DNA of 15,304 nt from Pseudobdellovibrionaceae bacterium. GTDB taxonomy: Bacteria; Bdellovibrionota; Bdellovibrionia; Bdellovibrionales; JAMPXM01. Positions 6,773 to 13,679 of this stretch are shown here, in pieces. The stretch lies in NCBI GenBank assembly GCA_016791465.1, contig JAEUWE010000240.1, positions 1 to 15,304 of the forward strand, read 5' to 3'. The position numbers and the translations under genes are program-made. Position 1 is the stretch's first letter, and each line of letters starts with the position of its first letter. Below the pieces are notes generated by a model, which was given only the letters and a program-made list of their open reading frames with translations, had not been told where the DNA came from and ran no database searches.

Positions 6773-7897
6773 GTGCACCGCGTGGCTTGGGTTCGAGTCG
6801 GAGCATTGGGCGATTTGCTGGTGGGCCTGGCCAGTCTTGTCGAGACTCTTGAGAAGTGGTCAGATTCGAAGCTCACGGTGGTTGGGTCGGCATTGTGGAC
6901 CCAGATTATTGAACCTGGTTTTTTTCCGCAGATCGATCGCATTGCGGTGATTGAAAAACGAGCTGACGACGTTCGGGTATTTGAAATTCGCGATGGCAGA
7001 TGGGCTGAGGTCGGCCGGTCGACGTTGCGGGCGCAGTACCAGGACTGTGGCGTCGTCTTTAATACTCGCGTTGATTCTCCTCGGCAGGGGTTCCCGGCTT
7101 TTTTTGCTGGAGTTGGGGAGCGCTGGGGAAGTGCCGAGGGTTTTGCGGGTTTTATATATAATCGGCGCGCCCGGCACAATGGCAAAGACCCGTTGATTCA
7201 TGAGCGAGATGTGCCGCTCCTCTTGATGGACGAGGCCGAAGGTCGAATTGTGCGGAAGGGGCGTACGCTTTCTGAGGCGTTGGCTATGAGTCCGCGAGTG
7301 CAACGGTGGAAGGCCAAAGGACTTCCAGCTCCTCTTCGATTGAAGCAGGACATTGCGACGGCTGTGGCTGGCGCTGCTGTTGGGGCCTATGTACTGGTGA
7401 ATCCAACATCGAGTCGTCGTGAAAAGGCATGGCCGAGCGCTCGATTTAGAGAATTGATTTTAGAGCTTGAGAAGAACGTGAATGCGGAGGTCTTGGTTCT
7501 CGGCTCACCTCAAGAAACGGATTGGTTGCGTGAAGTGGCAATCGGTGGACTTGGCGAGCGAGAGTTTCGGATTGTTCAGCCGCGTTCAATTGGCGAACTT
7601 TTTCAGGTGGTCGCCGGCGCTCGGTGGCTTTTAACCAACACGAGTTCGGTTCAGTTTATTGCGGCTGCGGTTCAAACACCCGTTTTGACGTTGATGGGCA
7701 GGGCGATTCCTGAAATCTGGGGTCCGCTTGGTCCAAAGGATAAAATCGTTCGTGGAGTTGAACCGAATGAAATTGCGGATATGTTTATTCGAGAGCAGCG
7801 CGCCTATGAATCGATTGTGGTTCGCCAGGTGCGAGAGGCTCTGATGAGCCTTGATATGGATCGCCAAACGAGTACGTGGGGGAATGAGAAATGGTGA
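6773..7897 (+). CDS. GT9-family glycosyltransferase-like protein (LPS heptosyltransferase fold) with altered signature residues
   Basis: About 374 residues with the two-Rossmann layout of GT9 heptosyltransferases. VRVGALGDLL at 7-16 is the N-terminal GT9 motif, with Asp14 in the place of the catalytic Asp of WaaC. YVLVNPTSSRREKAWPSARF at 206-225 matches the usual HPG...KxWP donor-site segment, including Lys218. LTNTSSVQFIAAAVQTPVLTLMG at 287-309 matches the family's D-T/S-G-x-x-H segment, but here Asp, Gly and His are replaced by Asn, Ser and Gln. I chose GTG 6773, 4 bases after GGAGG; GTG 6782 and GTG 6758 are possible. It faces away from wecE across 55 bases and overlaps the FecR gene by 7. 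A role in LPS core or another surface glycan is inferred; the changed residues may mean a different donor. Confidence 0.8.
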   Translation: MHRVAWVRVGALGDLLVGLASLVETLEKWSDSKLTVVGSALWTQIIEPGFFPQIDRIAVIEKRADDVRVFEIRDGRWAEVGRSTLRAQYQDCGVVFNTRVDSPRQGFPAFFAGVGERWGSAEGFAGFIYNRRARHNGKDPLIHERDVPLLLMDEAEGRIVRKGRTLSEALAMSPRVQRWKAKGLPAPLRLKQDIATAVAGAAVGAYVLVNPTSSRREKAWPSARFRELILELEKNVNAEVLVLGSPQETDWLREVAIGGLGEREFRIVQPRSIGELFQVVAGARWLLTNTSSVQFIAAAVQTPVLTLMGRAIPEIWGPLGPKDKIVRGVEPNEIADMFIREQRAYESIVVRQVREALMSLDMDRQTSTWGNEKW

Positions 7898-8793
7898 AGA
7901 TCGTTGTCGGAATGATTGTTTCTGTTCTTTGCGGCGTCAGTTTCGCCTCAGCGACTGAAACGTGTGGCTCAGTTGGCGGCATGAAGGGCGTGGTTGAAAT
8001 TCTGCGCAGCCGTGACGGTGATGATCAGGTTCGGAACGGATTTATCGTGAAGCGCGATCTTGAACCCGTTCAATGCGACGATGTGATATTGACGGGCAAA
8101 GACTCCGCAGCGAAGGTTCTTTTGGGTGATGTGCGGATTGTGATGGGAGCCGACACGCGCGTCGAAATTGCAAAGACATTGAAATCCAAACAGGTCTCGG
8201 CTCCGCCCAAGGTGAGTTTACTGGCCTTGAGCTATGGAAAGCTTCGGGCGCTTGTGAAGAAGGCGGCGCCAGCTCAAGGTGCGAGTACTCTGAGTACCGA
8301 TACGTCGATCAAGACGGGTGCGGCGAATTCGCGAGATGGTGCGAGTACAGAAACATTTCGAATTAAAACGGCGACTGCCGTCGCGGGAGTACGAGGCACC
8401 GACTTTTACACATCTTATGATCCCAATACCGCAGTCACCGATCAGGCGACGGTCGAGGGCGCGGTGATGGTGAGGCAGGTCGGAAGCAAACGCGCAGCAC
8501 TCGTTTCAGGCGGCAACCAAGTGTCGGTAGAGCCGTCGGAGTCGTTGCGCGGTTTGGTCAAAGACAATCGCGACGAAAGTTTAAAAAGCGAGAAAGAAAA
8601 GCGAGCGAATGAGCTTGCGGTGATTCCGATGCAGGAGCAGATCAAAAATCAGATCCGCGTCGTTTCGACTTTGGCGAAAGCGGATCCGGAGTTCACCGCC
8701 CCTCAGGCGGTGAAGGTCTTAGGAAAGCCCGAGCTGTGGACGGATAGTCGCGAGAAGCCGCCTGAGGCTGAAGGGCTTAAAAACGAGTTTTGA
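7891..8793 (+). CDS. Secreted FecR-domain protein
   Basis: A 300-residue exported protein. A signal peptide covers residues 1-21 (MVKIVVGMIVSVLCGVSFAS, cleavage near ASA/TE). The FecR-type beta-rich domain covers about 28-220: an opening GxVE-like strand, CDDVILTGKDSAAKVLLGD at 62-80 in place of the usual GDxIxTGxxSxAxL, MGADTRVEI at 85-93, and the core FRIKTATAVAGVRGTDF at 156-172. Cys25 and Cys62 could form a disulfide in the periplasm. Residues 225-300 are charged and helical. Stand-alone periplasmic FecR proteins of this kind are common and are not evidence of iron signalling; no FecI-type sigma factor or TonB receptor is nearby. The ATG overlaps the end of the GT9 gene, with a GGGGGA ribosome site, so they are co-transcribed. 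Confidence 0.85.
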   Translation: MVKIVVGMIVSVLCGVSFASATETCGSVGGMKGVVEILRSRDGDDQVRNGFIVKRDLEPVQCDDVILTGKDSAAKVLLGDVRIVMGADTRVEIAKTLKSKQVSAPPKVSLLALSYGKLRALVKKAAPAQGASTLSTDTSIKTGAANSRDGASTETFRIKTATAVAGVRGTDFYTSYDPNTAVTDQATVEGAVMVRQVGSKRAALVSGGNQVSVEPSESLRGLVKDNRDESLKSEKEKRANELAVIPMQEQIKNQIRVVSTLAKADPEFTAPQAVKVLGKPELWTDSREKPPEAEGLKNEF

Positions 8794-8871
8794 GATCTGG
8801 CTCTCGACGTTGGTCGCTGGCCCTCGTGTTTTTGACGGCGATATTCTATTCTATGAAAATAGGAGACACGA

Positions 8872-10056
8872 GTGAGACGATTAAAAATTTTCGACGTTGG
8901 GATCGGACTTCTTGTTTCAGTGCAGACTGCAATCTTGCCTCTGCAGACTTTCGGCTCTGAATCGATGAATCATACAGGTCCGCACGATGTTTACATCGCG
9001 CACACGGCCTTTCGGACGGTTCAAGATTGGCGATCAGGAAAGTTCGATCTTTCTGGCTATCGCTTTCAAAAAGAAGATCGAGCGGTATTTGATCATGTAC
9101 GCAAAAAGTTGAGTTCTGCATTTCAATTTGAAGTGAAAGACAATCTGATCGCCATTCGTCATCCGGGGATGGCGGCGGTCCTTGAGTTTCGCGGTGATCA
9201 GATTTTTTTGAACGGTGAACGATTTGAAATCAGTGCCGACCGACCGATTCAGTCGAGTCTGCGAAACTGGGCGTTGAGGCATAAGAAGCGGCAAGGGAGT
9301 TTCCGAGCTCAGTCGTCGCCATTTCTGGTCGCCATAAATGGCGCTATTCCGGCGGCGGAGGCGCAGCTTGATCCAATGTCATATGCTGTGGCGACGACGA
9401 TGGCACAGGGTGGAGACATGGCTGCGTTCGGGATGAATCTGGCGATGGGACAGGCCATTGCGGGATCGTCTTCAGCCGCCATCGGTAGTGGTGCGGCTTT
9501 GACGGCGACCGGTGTTGCGGCGGTGTTGGGCGGTACCGCTGTTGCCATTGCTGCGGTGGCGGGAGTGGGTTACTGTGAGATAGGGACCGGTATGACGCGT
9601 TCAATGCGAAAGCGTTTAAATTGTTACAGCGAGCCACTCAGCTGGCTAGGAGTTAACCCTCGCGATCGTCTATATGTACAAGATCTTGTCTGCCGCCAAA
9701 ATGACAAGCAAGGATATGAGAAGATCAAAGTCTCAATGGCCTCCAGCAGGGGAGACATGGCAGCGCGTGAATTTGTTTTCAAAGACGACAAGTTTATTGA
9801 GTTCACCGACGATGCCAACTCACGCCCCTTTGACAGCAAATATAAGCTGAAGCCGGGTTATGGAATATTGGATCCACTTTCTCCATCTGAAAAGAAGTAC
9901 TTCCAAGAAGTTGAAAAAGAAGCGATGCGCCTGCGGGCGATTTGCCACGACGAGAAGGCCTATGCGGAGTTTAGGGCTGCCACTCGGCAGGCGCGAAAAG
10001 ACGACGAGGTTGGCACAAGCCAACCACCGTCACGTCCGATTCGAGTTACAAAATAG
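8872..10056 (+). CDS. Secreted protein of unknown function with a central Ala/Gly-rich hydrophobic segment
   Basis: 394 residues, no family recognised. GTG 8872 follows AGGAGA by 5 bases. Residues 1-29 (MRRLKIFDVG, then hydrophobic to about 26) look like a signal peptide or anchor. Residues 35-150 are mixed and charged, with an RHPGMAAVLEFRGDQIFLNGERF strand region. Residues 168-236 are a long, weakly hydrophobic stretch of Ala, Gly, Ser and Met, with small-residue repeats (AAIGSGAALTATGVAAVLGG) of the glycine-zipper kind, and could form one or two hairpin helices. The C-terminal 250-394 region is polar, with Cys at 251, 274 and 358, and ends in a basic tail. It follows the FecR gene by 78 bases and may be co-transcribed. 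Its stop lies 6 bases from the convergent osmC stop. Confidence 0.75.
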   Translation: MRRLKIFDVGIGLLVSVQTAILPLQTFGSESMNHTGPHDVYIAHTAFRTVQDWRSGKFDLSGYRFQKEDRAVFDHVRKKLSSAFQFEVKDNLIAIRHPGMAAVLEFRGDQIFLNGERFEISADRPIQSSLRNWALRHKKRQGSFRAQSSPFLVAINGAIPAAEAQLDPMSYAVATTMAQGGDMAAFGMNLAMGQAIAGSSSAAIGSGAALTATGVAAVLGGTAVAIAAVAGVGYCEIGTGMTRSMRKRLNCYSEPLSWLGVNPRDRLYVQDLVCRQNDKQGYEKIKVSMASSRGDMAAREFVFKDDKFIEFTDDANSRPFDSKYKLKPGYGILDPLSPSEKKYFQEVEKEAMRLRAICHDEKAYAEFRAATRQARKDDEVGTSQPPSRPIRVTK

Positions 10057-10062
10057 GTCTGT

Positions 10063-10470
10063 CTACCAAACAAAAGTCATCGGAACGTCGATCGCTGGCG
10101 ATAGACTTTGCGCGACGGGACAGCCACGTCCGACGCTCTCGAGTTCTTCGCGAATGGCGGGTGTCGTGGTGAGGCCAGCAGGCATTTGAATCGTGAGCGG
10201 CAGGCGTGCGATACGGCGTGGGTTTTCCGCCATCTCCTTGTTGACGCTCGCGCTCATGCCTTTCAGTTCGATCCCGAGCTTCTCTGCTCTGATAGCCATC
10301 ACGGTCATGGCGCATGCTGCGAGCCCAGAGGCCACCAGATCAGTTGGCGAGAAGCTTTCGCCTCGACCGTTGTTGTCTTTTGGTGCGTCGGTCTCTAGAA
10401 CAGAGCGCGATGGGCCGTGGGTGAGGTGAACGTGTTTTTCGCCTTGATAGATTGCATTCATGGTAATCAT
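10063..10470 (-). CDS. OsmC/Ohr-family peroxide-reducing protein
   Basis: A 135-residue OsmC-family protein. The start MITMNAIYQGEKHVHLTHGP fits the usual N-terminus of the family (M-x-x-x-A-x-YxGxLHxxxTHGPSG), so I used ATG 10470; ATG 10461 is an alternative, and the frame reaching further upstream reads into the leader of the divergent gene. Family marks: ETDAPKDN at 26-33, FSPTDLVASGLAACAM at 40-55 with Cys53, and GCPVAQSLSPAI at 116-127 with Cys117. The two cysteines are the peroxidatic and resolving thiols that reduce organic hydroperoxides, with reducing power from lipoyl or other dithiols. The OsmC and Ohr branches cannot be separated with certainty. No good Shine-Dalgarno is visible. 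It is transcribed away from lemA and converges on the secreted protein gene with a 6-base gap. Confidence 0.9.
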   Translation of the reverse strand: MITMNAIYQGEKHVHLTHGPSRSVLETDAPKDNNGRGESFSPTDLVASGLAACAMTVMAIRAEKLGIELKGMSASVNKEMAENPRRIARLPLTIQMPAGLTTTPAIREELESVGRGCPVAQSLSPAIDVPMTFVW

Positions 10471-10496
10471 GACCAGACTGTATAGTGGAAGATCGT

Positions 10497-10537
10497 AGGC
10501 CGGTGCAACCCTCGTTGGGCTGCGGCCTTTTGAAAGG
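10497..10537 (+). promoter_or_regulatory. Possible hairpin pair in the lemA leader covering the ribosome binding site
   Basis: AGGCCG at 10497-10502 can pair with CGGCCT at 10523-10528. The end of that second arm, CCTT at 10526-10529, can instead pair with AAGG at 10534-10537, part of the lemA ribosome site (AAAGGA at 10533-10538). The two pairings exclude each other. The stems are short (6 and 4 pairs), so regulatory meaning is uncertain. Confidence 0.3.
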
Positions 10538-10546
10538 AAAAAAGAG

Positions 10547-11143
10547 ATGAAAATGATCAATCGAATCGGAATGTTGATGGGGCTTTTGGGGCTGACACTC
10601 GGCCTGTCGGGCTGCGGCATTCAGTCGATTCCGCAGTCGAAGAACGCGGTCGACGCGAGCATGGCCGAAGTCATGAATCAGTATAAGCGTCGCGCTGACC
10701 TGATTCCGAATATCGTTGAAACGGTCAAGGGCTACGCCAAGCAGGAGTCAACAACGCTGCAGGCGGTGACTGAGGCGCGCGCAAAGGCGACGTCGGTGAA
10801 TATCGATCCGACTAAAATGTCGGCAGAGAAACTGGCGGAGTTCAGCAAGGCGCAGGGGCAGCTCTCGCAAGCCCTGGGGCGTTTGATGATGGTGACGGAG
10901 AATTATCCGGATTTGAAATCGAACGAGAACTTCAAAGCACTTCAGGTCGAGCTTGAGGGCACTGAGAATCGAATTACGATTGCGCGCCGTCGCTACATTG
11001 AGTCGATTCAAGAGTTCAATAACTTGGTGACGGTGTTTCCGACGAGCATCACCAATTCATTTTTCTTTCATCATCAGCCGATGCCGCAATTTGGCGGTGA
11101 GGTGACAGAGGAAGAGAAGAAAGCTCCTGCTGTTAAGTTTTAA
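10547..11143 (+). CDS. lemA: LemA family lipoprotein
   Basis: A 198-residue LemA-family protein. Residues 1-23 form a lipoprotein signal (hydrophobic GMLMGLLGLTLGL with lipobox LSGC, Cys23), so the mature form should be lipid-anchored. The LemA four-helix body follows: MNQYKRRADLIPNIVETVKGYA at 43-64, a linker, NYPDLKSNENFKALQVELEG at 119-138, and ENRITIARRRYIESIQEFNN at 140-159 leading to the VFP of the fold's end. The tail 170-198 is short and polar. AAAGGA at 10533-10538 is the ribosome site. LemA proteins are typically encoded next to TPM-domain proteins, as here; their molecular role is unresolved. The gene is followed by the first TPM gene with 9 bases between stop and start. Confidence 0.93.
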   Translation: MKMINRIGMLMGLLGLTLGLSGCGIQSIPQSKNAVDASMAEVMNQYKRRADLIPNIVETVKGYAKQESTTLQAVTEARAKATSVNIDPTKMSAEKLAEFSKAQGQLSQALGRLMMVTENYPDLKSNENFKALQVELEGTENRITIARRRYIESIQEFNNLVTVFPTSITNSFFFHHQPMPQFGGEVTEEEKKAPAVKF

Positions 11144-11152
11144 AGGAGTCCT

Positions 11153-11899
11153 GTGACGCGTTTTTTCGCGGCAGTTTTACTGATGATGATGAGCGTGGTT
11201 GCTTGGGGATTTACTCCTCCGGCGGCGTCGCTGCTCGCAACGTCTCCTGTCCATGATCAGGCGCAGATGCTCGATGATGGGACGGCAGAGAAGCTGCGCA
11301 GACTCCTGCTGAAAGTCGATGAGAAATCAGGAGTGCAGATCGGTGTGCTGACGGTTGAGTCACTTGAGGGTGATCCGATCGAAGATGCATCGATCCGGAC
11401 AGCCGAAGTGTGGAAGCTTGGCGATCGTAAGACGGACAGCGGTGTCCTGCTCATGATTGCCAAAGCTGAACGAAAGATTCGCATCGAAGTGGGCCAAGGA
11501 CTTGAGGGCGAGCTGACGGATCTTGAGAGTCGCGAGATTATTGAGCGAGTGATGGCACCTTATTTTCGTCAGGGCCGAACCAGCGACGGTATTGCTCAAG
11601 GTGTGTTGGCGGTGGTTTCGAAAGTGGCGCCAACAGCACTGGACGGTGAAAATGTTGTGAGCACTCGTCGGAAACGTTCCGTTCAGCTCAATCCGTTCGT
11701 TATTTTGATCGTCATCGTCGCCTGGATTATTTTGGCTGCATTTTCACGTCGGCACGGAGTTTCCCGTGTTCGCCCTGGTGGATGGGGCGGCGGAGGCTTT
11801 GGAGGCTTCGGCGGCGGTGGTTCGTCAGGTGGTTTTGGTGGAGGCTTCGGCGGCGGTGGCGGCGGGTTCTCAGGCGGCGGCTCATCGGGAGGATGGTAG
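11153..11899 (+). CDS. TPM-domain protein with Gly-rich C-terminus (YgcG family)
   Basis: A 248-residue protein. GTG 11153 lies 4 bases after GGAG of AAAGGAG, which touches the lemA stop. A signal peptide covers 1-20 (cleavage near AWG/FTPP). The TPM domain covers about 32-157: VHDQAQMLDDGTAEKLRRLL, then SGVQIGVLTVESLEGDPIEDA, WKLGDRKTDSGVLLMIA, KIRIEVGQGLEGELTD and IAQGVLAVV, all in the expected order. One membrane helix is at 181-197, and the tail 209-248 is almost only Gly, Phe and Ser ending in GGW. That layout is the usual one for YgcG-type proteins, with the domain in the periplasm. Some TPM domains act as phosphatases in plants; bacterial activity is not settled. Its last codons contain the ribosome site of the next gene. 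Confidence 0.92.
   Translation: MTRFFAAVLLMMMSVVAWGFTPPAASLLATSPVHDQAQMLDDGTAEKLRRLLLKVDEKSGVQIGVLTVESLEGDPIEDASIRTAEVWKLGDRKTDSGVLLMIAKAERKIRIEVGQGLEGELTDLESREIIERVMAPYFRQGRTSDGIAQGVLAVVSKVAPTALDGENVVSTRRKRSVQLNPFVILIVIVAWIILAAFSRRHGVSRVRPGGWGGGGFGGFGGGGSSGGFGGGFGGGGGGFSGGGSSGGW
11801..11859 (+). repeat. Exact 20-base direct repeat within the Gly-rich tail coding region
   Basis: The same 20 bases occur at 11801-11820 and 11840-11859, 39 bases apart, which is 13 codons. Both copies encode GGFGGGG. The unit keeps the frame, so slippage between copies would change tail length without breaking the gene. No function beyond the Gly/Phe tail is implied. Confidence 0.8.
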
Positions 11900-12657
11900 T
11901 GAAGCAACCTTCATGGCTGAATCGATATTTGAGTTCGAGTGATATTGAGGCAATCGAAAAGGCGGTTTCGGAGGTTGAGCATACGACTGACGCTGAAATC
12001 GTGCCGATGATTGTTCGGCGGTCGACGTCGGTGACGATGGGGCGGCGACTTGCGTTTTGGTTTTCTTTTGCATTGATCGCGTTGGTTCTTGGTGGCGCTC
12101 TCGCATTGAGTGGAACAGCGATTGTCGAGACGGTACGCGATTGGGTGTTTGCGCGCTTCGATCTTTGGCCTGATCCGGCTGTGGCGAGTGCACTAGGGCT
12201 ACTCATTGAGTTGCTTTTGGCGCTCGTGGTCTTTGCGATTTCGCGTGGGGTTGCTGGGCTTCTCGTTCAGATCGAGTGGTTTGAGCGCTGGCTTTTTCCA
12301 GTCGCCGATCTTGCGGGTGAAGTGATTCATCGCGCTGAGTTTGAATTTGCAAAGTCCGATCTTCGCCGAACGCAGCGCCGAACGGGCGTTCTTATTTTCG
12401 TTTCAATTTTCGAGCGGCGAGCTGTGGTGCTGGCCGACAGCGCCTTTGCCGGAGGCGATGGTCGAGGTTGGAATGAGGAATCACAGAAGGTCGTCGATGA
12501 GGTTCTATCCAAGATGCTCGAGCAGATGAAACGTGGACGCATGGTCGATGCGTTTACCGATGCGATTCGAATGCTGGGCGAGCACTTGGCATCGGTGGCG
12601 CCGGCGAAAGTGGAAAACCAGGATGAACTTTCAAATCGCGTGCGGATTTTGGACTAA
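11899..12657 (+). CDS. Second TPM-domain membrane protein of the LemA operon
   Basis: 252 residues starting at GTG 11899, which overlaps the previous stop by one base (TAGTG). I chose GTG because GGGAGG at 11887-11892 is 6 bases upstream; ATG 11893 touches that site directly. There is no signal peptide. The TPM fold appears split: the first strand-helix part is at about 15-42 (IEAIEKAVSEVEHTTDAEIVPMIV), then two membrane helices at 52-72 and 97-122, then the rest at about 145-232 (RRTGVLIFVSIFERRAVVLAD, then WNEESQKVVDEVLSKM). A split TPM next to a complete TPM and LemA is a conserved arrangement, which supports a membrane complex of the three. The stop codon shares bases with the stop of the convergent GNAT gene. 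Confidence 0.85.
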   Translation: MKQPSWLNRYLSSSDIEAIEKAVSEVEHTTDAEIVPMIVRRSTSVTMGRRLAFWFSFALIALVLGGALALSGTAIVETVRDWVFARFDLWPDPAVASALGLLIELLLALVVFAISRGVAGLLVQIEWFERWLFPVADLAGEVIHRAEFEFAKSDLRRTQRRTGVLIFVSIFERRAVVLADSAFAGGDGRGWNEESQKVVDEVLSKMLEQMKRGRMVDAFTDAIRMLGEHLASVAPAKVENQDELSNRVRILD

Positions 12658-13109
12658 ACGCCGGCAGTGATAGAGCAGTCGCAATTTTTCATGAAGATAT
12701 TGGCCAGTTTAGAGATTTGGTAACCTTCTCGCAGATAAAAGCGATGTGCGTCTGTTCGTTTAGAGTTCGATCTTAGGCGAATTTGCTTTATTTTGTTCTG
12801 ACGAGCCCATTTTTCTATCTCTTGAAGAAGAAGCTTGCCGATACCCTTTCCTCTATAGTTCTCATCAACGACCAGTGCTGCTACGTCGGCATAGTCTGAA
12901 ATGAGTAACGATTTCGGCTCTCGATTGATCTGTATCCAACCGACAGCTTTGTTTTCGTCTGTTTTGGCAACAAATAGCGCATAGTCAGAGTTGTCGGAGA
13001 TTAGGCTAAAGCGATTTTCTATTTCTCGAACATCAACTGGGTATCCGAGTTGTCTTGCCAGTTGAGCGACTTCGGGAAGATCTGACGGATTCATCTTTAA
13101 AACTCTCAT
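12654..13109 (-). CDS. GNAT-family N-acetyltransferase
   Basis: A 151-residue GNAT acyltransferase using acetyl-CoA. The acetyl-CoA loop is RGKGIG at 86-91, after the strand VAALVVDENY at 76-85, followed by the helix KLLLQEIEKWARQ. The late part RLRSNSKRTDAHRFYLREGY at 111-130 is the usual GNAT motif with a Tyr near the catalytic position. The substrate cannot be read from sequence; small-molecule, antibiotic and protein targets all occur in the family. The gene is visibly richer in A and T than its neighbours, which could mean recent acquisition. Its start has no strong Shine-Dalgarno. ATG 13109 is the first start; ATG 13094 is possible. Its stop overlaps that of the TPM gene in the bases CTAA at 12654-12657. 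Confidence 0.9.
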   Translation of the reverse strand: MRVLKMNPSDLPEVAQLARQLGYPVDVREIENRFSLISDNSDYALFVAKTDENKAVGWIQINREPKSLLISDYADVAALVVDENYRGKGIGKLLLQEIEKWARQNKIKQIRLRSNSKRTDAHRFYLREGYQISKLANIFMKNCDCSITAGV

Positions 13110-13157
13110 TCGATCGTTTTACCTGTTCTAAATGCGGCGGTCAGCTAGACGATGGTT

Positions 13158-13251
13158 CTCGACTGAGGGGCGGGCCGGCCGGCTGAATGCAGCCGGATCT
13201 CGTGGTGACCGAGGGGCAAGAAATGCGAGCAGGCTCAATCGTGTAAGCCTG
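13158..13251. other. Intergenic cluster of short hairpins, function unknown
   Basis: Between the GNAT start and the Fe-S carrier stop there is a perfect 7-pair hairpin (CCGGCTG at 13179-13185 with CAGCCGG at 13190-13196, loop AATG) and a 6-pair hairpin (CAGGCT at 13230-13235 with AGCCTG at 13246-13251). CTCG/GAGGGGC elements occur twice around them. No run of T follows on either strand, so these are not standard terminators. It may be leader sequence for the GNAT gene, the 3' region of the Fe-S carrier transcript, or a small RNA. Confidence 0.35.
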
Positions 13252-13272
13252 ATGGTGAGAATGGATCGGAGA

Positions 13273-13608
13273 TTAAACGCCGAACGAGGTTCCGCAGCCG
13301 CAGGTTTTTGAGGCGTTGGGGTTTGAAAAGATGAAGCCTTTTCCGTTCAGGCCACCCTCAAAGTCGAGGGTCATTCCGATCAGGTAGAGAAAGCTCTTTT
13401 TGTCGACGACGACTTTGGTCCCGTGGTTCTCAAAAACTTTATCGTCGGCGGTCAGCGCGTTGTCGAAATCGAGCTTGTAGCTCATTCCTGAACAACCACC
13501 AGGAACGACTTTAACGCGAAGGAATTTGTCGGCGCTCGCAGCGTCGGCTGGAAGTTCGCTTCGAAGGCGGAGGATCTGTTGGGCTGCGGTTTCGCTGACT
13601 GTGATCAT
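13273..13608 (-). CDS. A-type iron-sulfur cluster carrier (ErpA/IscA/SufA family)
   Basis: A 111-residue A-type carrier that receives Fe-S clusters and passes them to target proteins in the cytoplasm. The three conserved cysteines are present: Cys39 in VVPGGCSGMSY, and Cys103 and Cys105 in NPNASKTCGCGTSF. The segment FENHGTKVVVDKKSFLYLIGMTLDF at 59-83 is the core of the HesB-like fold. The length is typical. ErpA and IscA cannot be told apart here, so I give no symbol. It stands alone, without isc or suf genes in view, and is divergent from nrdJ with 95 bases between starts. Only a weak AGG is present before ATG 13608. Confidence 0.94.
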   Translation of the reverse strand: MITVSETAAQQILRLRSELPADAASADKFLRVKVVPGGCSGMSYKLDFDNALTADDKVFENHGTKVVVDKKSFLYLIGMTLDFEGGLNGKGFIFSNPNASKTCGCGTSFGV

Positions 13609-13679
13609 GTCGTTAGCCTAGCAGAAATCTTGGTCAAAATCAAAATAGGCCGGGTCCGCTCGCATCAGTTGAAACACGT

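Noticed and set aside
7891..8793. FecR gene as part of a FecI/FecR iron-signalling system
   Set aside because: There is no sigma factor or TonB receptor nearby, and the protein has a signal peptide rather than the FecR inner-membrane topology with a cytoplasmic anti-sigma part.
8832..8860. TTGACG as a -35 box before the 394-residue secreted protein gene
   Set aside because: No -10-like hexamer occurs at 16-18 bases; read-through from the FecR gene is simpler.
11683..11907. Pro-rich minus-strand frame
   Set aside because: It is the complement of the Gly-rich tail codons of the TPM gene, and composition alone accounts for it.
13179..13196. Perfect 7-pair hairpin as a rho-independent terminator
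   Set aside because: No run of T follows on either strand, so it is listed only as an unexplained hairpin.
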